A DNA stretch of 11,625 nucleotides, from positions 1-11,625 of the forward strand of contig JBAYQC010000040.1 of assembly GCA_041677365.1 (NCBI GenBank), in the 5' to 3' direction. This DNA is from UBA2289 sp041677365. Lineage in GTDB: Bacteria > Bacillota_I > Bacilli_A > Izemoplasmatales > Hujiaoplasmataceae. Made by a program: the position numbers and the translations under genes. This document shows, piece after piece, positions 6,085 to 11,625 of this stretch. Under the pieces are notes generated by a model, which saw only the letters and a list, made by a program, of their open reading frames with translations, was not told where the DNA came from and did not search any database. Positions within the stretch are counted from its first letter, which is position 1; the number at the start of each line of letters is the position of its first letter.

Positions 6085-7078
6085 GTTTATAACCTCTTTC
6101 TAAATTCATTAATAGCTTGTTAAAAGCTAAATGAGTGTTGATATTATATTTTAATTTATTAGCTAATTCAAGCATTTCTTCCAAATATTCCTGTGCTTGA
6201 TTGAAAGAAACCTTTTTAGCTAATCTTTCAATAGTTTCTATTTGATTGGTATAGATAATATTATCTACTAAATTGCTTTTTATGGCTAAAATATCCTTCT
6301 GGTAATAAGTTAATAAATTCAAGAAAATCTCAGTTTTCTCATTATCAGAAAGTAATTTATTTTCTTGAAATAGACTGATTATTGCTGAACGGTTCTTATC
6401 GAGAAGACTTGAAAATATTTCTGTCACTAAGACATAGATATCTTCAATTACTTTATTTTTGATTAGTGATTCCGCGGTATCTTGATCTGCGGTGTATTGA
6501 GAGACTAGGTTTGCTAGTGTTTCCTCAATTTCTAATGACATTAAATACTCTTTAATTAATTTACGACTTGTCGGTTTAAAGTGTAGAGTTTCAGCTCGAG
6601 ATATAATTGTTCCTAAAAGATTGTTAAAGTTTTCCGTAATTAAAATCTGATAGATTTCTTGACCAGGTTCTTCCATGGTTTTTAACAATGTATTGGCTGA
6701 ACTTTGATTAAACCTATCAGCGTCTACTACTATATAGATTCTTGGACCATTTTCTATTGAGGCTTTAGAAAACTCTTGAATGAGATTGCTTACAACTTCT
6801 TTTTTTATAACTCTTCCCTGAGGATTAATCAAGAATAAATTGGGATGCGTTAGGTTTTCAACCCGTTTGCAATTATGACATTCATTACAAGGATTTACCC
6901 CTTGACGATTAGTGCATAACAAAGTCTTTGCAAATAGAATTGCAACACTTTGTTTTCTCGTTCCTTTAACTCCCTCGAAAATATAGGAATGAGCGATTCG
7001 GTTTTTTTCAAAACTATTCACCAAGACTTGGTATACAGTATCTTGATAAAGTCTAACATCTTCCCAATTTTTAAACAT
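6053..7078 (-). CDS. holB: DNA polymerase III subunit delta' (clamp loader)
   Basis: HolB is the delta' subunit of the clamp-loader complex, which opens the beta clamp onto primed DNA. It is an AAA+ family protein of 341 residues. The N-terminal NSFEKNRIAHSYIFEG block, a four-cysteine zinc module (Cys55, 64, 67, 70), the VVDADRFNQSSANTLLKTMEEP stretch (118-138) and an SRA in the SRC position (160-162) are visible. The P-loop region reads EGVKGTRKQS, lacking a proper GKT, which fits delta' not hydrolysing ATP. The start at ATG 7078 is chosen over an in-frame GTG at 7084, because TAGGGGTG just upstream serves as ribosome binding site and includes that GTG. It lies eight bases after tmk and overlaps ricT by 32 bases, the order seen in B. 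subtilis without yaaQ and yaaR. Confidence 0.95.
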   Translation of the reverse strand: MFKNWEDVRLYQDTVYQVLVNSFEKNRIAHSYIFEGVKGTRKQSVAILFAKTLLCTNRQGVNPCNECHNCKRVENLTHPNLFLINPQGRVIKKEVVSNLIQEFSKASIENGPRIYIVVDADRFNQSSANTLLKTMEEPGQEIYQILITENFNNLLGTIISRAETLHFKPTSRKLIKEYLMSLEIEETLANLVSQYTADQDTAESLIKNKVIEDIYVLVTEIFSSLLDKNRSAIISLFQENKLLSDNEKTEIFLNLLTYYQKDILAIKSNLVDNIIYTNQIETIERLAKKVSFNQAQEYLEEMLELANKLKYNINTHLAFNKLLMNLERGYKHATQSRSDTI

Positions 7079-7086
7079 TTGCACCC

Positions 7087-7707
7087 CTAGATAATTTCTT
7101 CAATAACTTTAATCGTATCTTTAACTACTAACGAAATTTCTTGTTCACCGTTAACTCTTTTTATTCTATCATATTTTTTCATCAAAGATAAATAGCCTTC
7201 ATATATAGTCTTATGAAAAGATAGGTTTTCTAAATCAAGTCGGTTTACTTCACGGTTAGGTGTAGAAAAGACTCTTTTTAAACCAACCTCAGGTCTTACA
7301 TCAACAAAGATGGTCAAATCAGGCAAGGCTTCCTCGATTGCAAAATAATTGATTTCATATACTTTATCAATACCGATGTTTCTTGCATGTCCTTGATAGA
7401 CTAGTGAACTATCGACAAAGCGATCACAAAGAACGATTTTATTAGCTTTTAAAGCTGGTAAAATCTTTTCAATGAGATGCTGTCTTCTGGCTGCCGCAAA
7501 TAATAATGCTTCAGTTCTAGGATCCATCTCTTGATTATTTTTATCGAGAAGAATCTCACGAATTCTCTCGCTTATTTCAATTCCGCCTGGCTCTCTAGTA
7601 ACCAATACATCATAGCCAAGATTTTCTAAATATTTCCTTACTTCTTTAATTACAGATGTTTTACCTGAACCTTCTGTGCCTTCAAAAGTAATAAATTTTC
7701 CCTTCAT
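7087..7707 (-). CDS. tmk: Thymidylate kinase
   Basis: This cytoplasmic enzyme phosphorylates dTMP to dTDP with ATP, in the dTTP pathway. It has 206 residues, the usual bacterial length. Visible motifs are the P-loop GTEGSGKTS (10-18), TREPGG (37-42) binding the nucleotide, DRFVDSSLVYQG (95-106), and an Arg-bearing LID segment TPNREVNRLDLE (about 149-160). With no Arg in the P-loop variable position, this is the type II (bacterial) arrangement. The start is the ATG at 7707, with AGGTGA upstream. It is the first gene of the seven-gene operon running to metG, and the promoter immediately upstream is divergent from that of the metal ABC genes. The close match of its middle blocks to the B. subtilis enzyme makes the call secure. 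Confidence 0.97.
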   Translation of the reverse strand: MKGKFITFEGTEGSGKTSVIKEVRKYLENLGYDVLVTREPGGIEISERIREILLDKNNQEMDPRTEALLFAAARRQHLIEKILPALKANKIVLCDRFVDSSLVYQGHARNIGIDKVYEINYFAIEEALPDLTIFVDVRPEVGLKRVFSTPNREVNRLDLENLSFHKTIYEGYLSLMKKYDRIKRVNGEQEISLVVKDTIKVIEEII

Positions 7708-7731
7708 CTTTAATCACCTGCTTACTGTCCT

Positions 7732-7760
7732 ATTATCTCATAAAATCGGTTTTTTTTAAA
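7732..7760 (-). promoter_or_regulatory. Probable promoter of the tmk-metG operon
   Basis: On the minus strand TTTAAA (7760-7755) and GATAAT (7737-7732) are 17 bases apart, and TGA immediately precedes the -10, giving an extended -10 element. Transcription would begin about 15-18 bases before the tmk ribosome binding site. It shares a 112-base divergent intergenic region with the promoter of the metal transporter. Confidence 0.55.
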
Positions 7761-7764
7761 TAAA

Positions 7765-7780
7765 ATTATTTCATAATAAT
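7765..7780. repeat. AT-rich inverted repeat overlapping the metal-transporter -35
   Basis: ATTATT (7765-7770) and AATAAT (7775-7780) form an inverted repeat with a four-base spacer, overlapping the proposed -35 of the plus-strand metal ABC operon. Position and size would suit a dimeric repressor, but it does not match a Fur, Zur or MntR box that I know well. Such short AT palindromes are common by chance in this base composition. Confidence 0.3.
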
Positions 7781-7798
7781 CTTTGCTTATGTTACAAT
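7770..7798 (+). promoter_or_regulatory. Probable promoter of the metal ABC transporter genes
   Basis: TTCATA (7770-7775) and TACAAT (7793-7798) are 17 bases apart, and TGT directly before the -10 makes an extended -10. The predicted start lies near 7805, leaving a very short leader with the ribosome binding site AGGGTGA at 7807-7813, ahead of the ATG at 7820. Confidence 0.6.
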
Positions 7799-7819
7799 AT
7801 ATTAAAAGGGTGATTAACC

Positions 7820-8488
7820 ATGCAGATTAACATCAACAACCTATCCTTTGCGTATGGGACTAAAACTATTATTTCTAACTTATCTCTCACTTTAAATAGT
7901 GGGGATTATTTAGTCATTCGCGGGAAAAATGGTTCTGGTAAATCGACTTTCATAAAGTGTTTATTAGGTGTTAATCAAGTTAAAACCGGAATGATTTTTT
8001 TTGATAAAATCGATATTAACAGTTTTAAAACCTGGACTAAGTTTGGTTATGTTAGTCAAAGTTTCGATAGTTTTAATTATGAGTTTCCAATCACTGTAGG
8101 TGAATTGTTATCGATATCTAGTTTGAAGAAAACCTCTGAATCGGAACGTTTACGGTTATTGGAAAAAATGGGGATTTTTGAAATTGTAAATCAAAATATT
8201 AACTCGCTTTCTGGAGGCCAACTCCAAAGAGTTTTTATCGTAAGAGCGATGCTTAACAACCCTGAAGTCTTAATTCTTGATGAACCAACAGCTTCAATCG
8301 ATAAACAGAACAAAGAGTTTTTTTATAAAACAATTGAAGATTTACACCAACAAGGTATCACAATTATCTTGATAACGCATAATGACGATTTTGAAAGTCT
8401 TAACTACACGCATCTGCTTTCTATGTACGGTGATTTAACTACTAGCTTTGAAGAACGTGGCGTTGAACTTAGTGAGGGGGTACTTTAA
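7820..8488 (+). CDS. Zinc/manganese-type metal ABC transporter, ATP-binding protein
   Basis: This is the cytoplasmic ATPase of an ABC importer, 222 residues, close to the usual ZnuC/MntB/AdcC length (about 230-250). Motifs in order are Walker A GKNGSGKST (35-43), Q-loop Gln80 in YVSQSF, the signature LSGGQLQR (130-137), Walker B VLILDEPTASID (150-161), and the switch His187 in LITHND. The FPITVGELL segment after the Q-loop is typical of metal-importer ATPases, and the adjacent ABC-3 family permease supports that class. Zinc versus manganese or iron cannot be told from the sequence. The ATG at 7820 follows AGGGTGA. The stop overlaps the permease start by one base (TAATG), so translation is coupled. 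It is on the strand opposite to all other protein genes here apart from its partner permease. Confidence 0.93.
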   Translation: MQININNLSFAYGTKTIISNLSLTLNSGDYLVIRGKNGSGKSTFIKCLLGVNQVKTGMIFFDKIDINSFKTWTKFGYVSQSFDSFNYEFPITVGELLSISSLKKTSESERLRLLEKMGIFEIVNQNINSLSGGQLQRVFIVRAMLNNPEVLILDEPTASIDKQNKEFFYKTIEDLHQQGITIILITHNDDFESLNYTHLLSMYGDLTTSFEERGVELSEGVL

Positions 8489-9360
8489 TGTTTCTAACCT
8501 TTATAACTGACCTCTTCCAACAAGATTTTATGTTAAGAGCTTTAATCGCTGGGGTTTTATTAGGGGTATTAGCTCCACTACTTGGAACATTTGTAGTCGT
8601 TCGAAGATTATCTTTTATCGCTGATACTCTAGGTCATTTCTCGTTGGTAGGAATTTCAGTAAGTTTATTTTTAACTTCTCTGGGAGTTACAATCTTTTTT
8701 GAAAAACCGCTTTATTTAGGAATTGTATTTTCAATCGTTGGTGGTTTACTAATTGAATTTTTTAGGCGATCGTATAACAACTTCCAGGAAATATCGATGG
8801 TCATTGTAATTAGCTTAGGCGCAGCGTTAAGTGCGATATTCTTCTCTTTATCAAAAAAGACTGGTTCTTTATATAATTATTTATTTGGTTCTATTCTTAC
8901 AGTTACTGATTACTACGTTGTATTAATTTTAATTACCGCGATAATTGTAGCCTTGTTATTTATCTTTTTTGGAAAACAAATTCTCGCTGTTAGCTTTGAT
9001 GAATCAAGTGCTAAATTCTTAGGTATCAATGTGAATATCTTCCAATTTGTTTTTATCATCATGTTATCAGTTGTGGTTTCTGTATTACTTGAAGCCGCAG
9101 GCGTTTTACTGATTTCATCAATGATGGTTATACCAGTGGCTGCGGGGATGAAGCTAGGATGGTCATATCGTTCCACATTAATTATATCAATAGTGTTCTC
9201 TGAATTATCTGTATTCTTTGGACTCTGGGCTGCTTATACGATAAATATCCCATCCGGAGCGGCGATAGTTTCAATTAATATTTTTATTCTCTTATTTATC
9301 ACCGTAATCAAAAAAATCGTCACAAAACGTAGAATCGCAAAATTGGATAAAATACAGTAA
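8488..9360 (+). CDS. Zinc/manganese-type metal ABC transporter, permease (ABC-3 family)
   Basis: This is a 290-residue integral membrane protein with about eight or nine hydrophobic segments, forming as a dimer the channel of a metal importer. It carries the ABC-3 hallmarks: LLGTFVVVRRLSFIADTLGHFSLVG (32-56), which includes the ADxLxH motif, and a C-terminal half with VVVSVLLEAAGVLLISSMMVIPVAAG. It resembles ZnuB/AdcB/MntC. The ATG overlaps the ATPase stop, with GAGGGGG seven bases upstream. It is followed at once by an intrinsic terminator, so the two genes form a complete transcript. No substrate-binding lipoprotein gene, needed by this class of importer, lies in the operon or elsewhere in the window. 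It must be encoded elsewhere, or the pair is part of a split system. Confidence 0.93.
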   Translation: MFLTFITDLFQQDFMLRALIAGVLLGVLAPLLGTFVVVRRLSFIADTLGHFSLVGISVSLFLTSLGVTIFFEKPLYLGIVFSIVGGLLIEFFRRSYNNFQEISMVIVISLGAALSAIFFSLSKKTGSLYNYLFGSILTVTDYYVVLILITAIIVALLFIFFGKQILAVSFDESSAKFLGINVNIFQFVFIIMLSVVVSVLLEAAGVLLISSMMVIPVAAGMKLGWSYRSTLIISIVFSELSVFFGLWAAYTINIPSGAAIVSINIFILLFITVIKKIVTKRRIAKLDKIQ

Positions 9361-9389
9361 AGGCTTGGTAAATTTCCCAAGCCTTTTTT
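9359..9389 (+). terminator. Intrinsic terminator of the metal ABC operon
   Basis: AAAGGCTTGG (9359-9368) pairs with CCAAGCCTTT (9377-9386) around an eight-base loop, followed by a T-run to 9389. The stem begins in the permease stop codon, and the T-run ends over the truA stop codon on the other strand, so the convergent genes share these few bases. For truA the downstream T-run is short (TTT), so termination in that direction would be weak. Confidence 0.9.
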
Positions 9390-10344
9390 AATAATTAATT
9401 TTTTTAAGATATAAACCTGAAGCTGGAGCTAAGTCCTTTGTGTGCTCACGGCTTTTTTCATTGATAATTTCTAAGATGTCCTTATCAGTCTTTTTTGTTG
9501 CGTAATTTATAATATGGGCGATGAGCAACCTTATCATATAGCGTAAGAAGCCGTTAGCTGTAATGTGAATCTTAAGCAAATCACCTTCCATTTTATATTT
9601 TGCACTATAAATAGTTCTTGTAGAATCGGATTTGTCACTTTTAGAAAAACTAGTAAAATCATGTTCTCCTACTATTTTCTTTAACTGATCGTCTAAACGC
9701 ATGAAGTCTAAATACTCAATATGCCAAGCGTAATTGCTTAATAATGGGTTTTTATCACCAAGTTTAATTTGATAGTAATATTCTTTTTGAATAACATCAT
9801 ATCGTGAGTGAAATAAAGGATGTACTCTCGTTACTTCTTTGATAAGAATGTCATCGCTTAGTTGATGGTTTAGAAAATTTAACCAATCGATTTCACTTAA
9901 ATCAGAAGTATCATCGAAATGCATAACTTGTTCAAGAGCGTGAACCTGCTTGTCTGTTCTTGAAGCTCCTTGAACTAAAATCGACTTATTCAAGACCTGG
10001 CTGACTAAAGCAGAGATTGTACCTTGAATAGTTTTTTGCGCTTTCTGTACTTGAAATCCGTAGTACGCACTTCCATCATAACTTAGAATTAGTTTTAATC
10101 TTTTGTTAGAAAAATCTTTGGTTTTGATGATGATTTTTCTTACTTTACCTTCAACTTGTAAAACTTTAATTGGATAGTTTTGTTTAGTATAGCCATAGAG
10201 ATGTTGATATTCAGGATAAGAATCAAATCTTATTGAGGAAAATAAATCTTGGTTATTATCAATAAAAGTTTTCACATCTGCATAATTAGTCAAAATTAAA
10301 TCATCATATTTCAAAGCTACCTTTAAATCTAGTTCAGCAAACAT
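9388..10344 (-). CDS. truA: tRNA pseudouridine(38-40) synthase TruA, with N-terminal extension
   Basis: TruA converts uridines 38-40 of the tRNA anticodon arm to pseudouridine. The catalytic domain runs from about residue 82 (RLKLILSYDGSAYYGFQVQ) to the end. The catalytic Asp is Asp131 in GASRTDKQVHAL, where most bacterial enzymes have GSGRTDAGVHAL, so the Asp and flanking RT are kept while neighbours differ. Later blocks are HPLFHSRYD, HDFTSFSKSD and ITANGFLRYMIRLL, all typical. At 318 residues it is about 70-80 longer than the usual 245-250. The extra N-terminal segment is hydrophilic, has no recognised domain, and cannot be removed by choosing another start, since no ATG, GTG or TTG lies near residue 80. 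It begins one base after the ecfT stop (AAAGG as ribosome binding site), the usual ecfT-truA order. Confidence 0.93.
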   Translation of the reverse strand: MFAELDLKVALKYDDLILTNYADVKTFIDNNQDLFSSIRFDSYPEYQHLYGYTKQNYPIKVLQVEGKVRKIIIKTKDFSNKRLKLILSYDGSAYYGFQVQKAQKTIQGTISALVSQVLNKSILVQGASRTDKQVHALEQVMHFDDTSDLSEIDWLNFLNHQLSDDILIKEVTRVHPLFHSRYDVIQKEYYYQIKLGDKNPLLSNYAWHIEYLDFMRLDDQLKKIVGEHDFTSFSKSDKSDSTRTIYSAKYKMEGDLLKIHITANGFLRYMIRLLIAHIINYATKKTDKDILEIINEKSREHTKDLAPASGLYLKKINY

Positions 10345-10345
10345 T

Positions 10346-11311
10346 TTATAATACCTTTAATACAATAGAGCCTGCAAGAACGAGAATACTAAACACACTA
10401 GCTAAAACATCTCGATAAGACAAAACCAACTCATTGATTCTTGTTCGTTTCTTCCCGGGAACAAAGTTTCTTGATTCCATAGCATTAGCTAATTCCTCAC
10501 TACGCATAAAAGCGATGATAAACATCGGAACTAATAAAGAAATTATTTGTCGCAATTTATCCTTTAATTTCCCTTCTGAAAAGTCTGCGCCTCTGGATGC
10601 TTGAGCTAACATTATTTTATTGGCTTCATCAAAAATTGTGGGAATGTATCTTAAACTGATAGAAATAATTAGCGCGAAATCATCTGAATTAAAGCCTATT
10701 TTTTTCAAAGGATGCAGAAGTTTTTCTAATCCTTGAGTTAAATCAGTCGGTTTAGTAGTTAAGGTTAAAACTGTCGATAGAGTAATGATAACGATTAGTC
10801 TGATAACCACGAACACAGACATTTCCACACCTTTTTCATATATTTCAAAAAGGAATGGATTAACTAAGGGATAACCACCATCTACATGAACTAAAATAAA
10901 ATATACAGCAGTTACAAACAAGAAGAACAAAGTAAAACGATATTTAATAAATTTAGCAATTACTCTCCAAATAACAAAAGCGCCGATGAGACTTAATACC
11001 GTAAAAACTGTAAGATGCATTTGAGTTGAGTGAAGCGGATCACCTTCCTTATTCAACATAATTTGAAAAACAAAGGTGAAGATTAAAAGAATCATAATCG
11101 GTTTTAAACCTTTGATTACTTTAATCACTGATATTCTTCCGACGATAAGTAGGATTATCGCTACAGCTAAAGCAATTAATAATTGGGTTATTGATTCTAA
11201 TAAAAATATTGAAATCATCAACAATAATACAGCTATAATTTTCGTTCTAGGATCAAGTTTATAAAAGATACCTTTACCCGGGACATATTGTCCGATAATT
11301 ATACTTTTCAT
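10346..11311 (-). CDS. ecfT: Energy-coupling factor transporter transmembrane protein EcfT, enlarged
   Basis: EcfT is the membrane scaffold that couples the two EcfA ATPases to vitamin- or metal-binding S-components. The N-terminal IIIGQYVPGKGIFYKLDPRTK block (4-24) and the LIISISLRYIPTIFDEANKIMLAQASRGADF region are diagnostic. The first coupling motif is SRG (239-241); the second reads SRN (280-282) rather than the usual ARG. Length is 321 residues against about 265. The excess lies around residues 92-153, where two or more extra hydrophobic stretches appear. The start is the ATG at 11311, forming ATGA with the upstream gene's stop. AAGGTGG (11326-11320) serves as ribosome binding site and includes the upstream in-frame GTG at 11323. 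Two bases separate the ecfT stop from the truA start region. Confidence 0.94.
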   Translation of the reverse strand: MKSIIIGQYVPGKGIFYKLDPRTKIIAVLLLMISIFLLESITQLLIALAVAIILLIVGRISVIKVIKGLKPIMILLIFTFVFQIMLNKEGDPLHSTQMHLTVFTVLSLIGAFVIWRVIAKFIKYRFTLFFLFVTAVYFILVHVDGGYPLVNPFLFEIYEKGVEMSVFVVIRLIVIITLSTVLTLTTKPTDLTQGLEKLLHPLKKIGFNSDDFALIISISLRYIPTIFDEANKIMLAQASRGADFSEGKLKDKLRQIISLLVPMFIIAFMRSEELANAMESRNFVPGKKRTRINELVLSYRDVLASVFSILVLAGSIVLKVL

Positions 11312-11625
11312 CTTTGCATCCACCTTATGATTTCGGCATAGGCTTCTTGTCCGGATTTTTGATAGATATCTAAATCTAAATTCAATTCCTCATTTAGATG
11401 TTTTAAAACTTTAATTGAGTTTGGATAGTCTAGGTGATGTTCTGACAAATCAACATCTTTAAATAAGGAAACTGGGTTTCCGTCAAAGACAAGTTTTCCT
11501 TCATTCATAACAATCACCCTATCAAAGTACTCATATACTAAATCCATATCATGGGTGATGATAATAATTGATTTATTGGTTTTTTCATTGATGCCTTTAA
11601 ACAAATCCATAAGAACTCTTTTTCC
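11308..11625 (-). CDS. ecfA2: Energy-coupling factor transporter ATPase, C-terminal part (probably EcfA2)
   Basis: Only the last 105 codons are inside the window; the N-terminus, Walker A and signature motif lie beyond the right edge. What remains starts GKRVLMDLFKGIN after the Walker B region. It contains the switch His in SIIIITHDMDLV, the usual VIVMNEGKLVFDGNPVSLF tail of ABC ATPases, and a C-terminal extension of about 50 residues typical of EcfA proteins. The position directly ahead of ecfT, with a four-base ATGA overlap, is that of EcfA2 in the common ecfA1-ecfA2-ecfT-truA cluster; the A1/A2 assignment rests on that order. The gene ends in TGA, supporting the standard genetic code. Confidence 0.88.
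   Translation of the reverse strand, partial: GKRVLMDLFKGINEKTNKSIIIITHDMDLVYEYFDRVIVMNEGKLVFDGNPVSLFKDVDLSEHHLDYPNSIKVLKHLNEELNLDLDIYQKSGQEAYAEIIRWMQR

Noticed and set aside
8913..9176. Minus-strand 87-codon frame antisense to the metal permease
   Set aside because: It is a shadow of the permease gene, without a ribosome binding site or a recognisable protein.
11076..11264. Plus-strand 62-codon frame antisense to ecfT
   Set aside because: It is a shadow of the strongly hydrophobic ecfT coding sequence, with no start signals.
1..11625. Mycoplasma-type genetic code (UGA as Trp), CRISPR array, tRNA genes or an origin
   Set aside because: UGA ends real genes and the Trp codons checked are TGG. 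I saw no regularly spaced repeats, no cloverleaf-like tRNA sequence and no cluster of DnaA boxes.

Overview
The window looks like chromosomal DNA from a low-GC, AT-rich Gram-positive-lineage bacterium (Bacillota/Mycoplasmatota). TGA is used as a stop (ricT and the ecfA-type gene both end in TGA) and every Trp I checked is TGG. This argues against the Mycoplasma/Spiroplasma code and fits an Acholeplasma-, Izemoplasma- or Haloplasma-like organism, or another low-GC firmicute. That placement is inference from gene content, codons and compact layout. No stretch longer than about 165 bases lacks a gene.

Layout. (1) Bases 1-112 look like the left end of an IS200/IS605-type insertion sequence running leftwards out of the window: a GC-rich hairpin and possibly the first codons of tnpA. 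(2) rplM-rpsI (L13, S9) form a minus-strand operon with a near-consensus promoter and a strong intrinsic terminator. (3) A tightly packed minus-strand operon runs tmk - holB - ricT - trmN6-like - rsmI - DJ-1/PfpI-like gene - metG. Its order matches the Bacillus subtilis tmk...metS region, but yaaQ, yaaR, yabA, yazA and abrB are absent and a DJ-1-family gene sits where abrB would lie. (4) Two plus-strand genes encode the ATPase and permease of a zinc/manganese-type ABC importer. They are divergent from tmk, have their own promoter, and end in an intrinsic terminator. (5) At the right edge, minus-strand ecfA (partial) - ecfT - truA form the usual ECF-transporter/TruA cluster, with ATGA and near-zero spacings.

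The genes serve housekeeping roles. These are ribosomal proteins, rRNA/tRNA modification (RsmI, TrmN6-like, TruA), Met-tRNA charging, dTMP synthesis, the DNA polymerase clamp loader, the RicT RNA-maturation factor, metal import and ECF vitamin import. In many Firmicutes truA is followed directly by rplM-rpsI. Here the metal transporter and the whole tmk-metG operon lie between them.

I do not see an obviously new multi-gene system. The less ordinary points are an N-terminal extension of about 80 residues on TruA with a changed active-site motif, an EcfT with a roughly 55-60 residue extra membrane segment and a degenerate second coupling motif, the DJ-1 gene inside the operon, a metal importer without a local binding protein, and the IS end next to the rpsI terminator. 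Several starts are better placed downstream of the longest reading frame, because a Shine-Dalgarno sequence covers the upstream GTG (metG, holB, ecfT).
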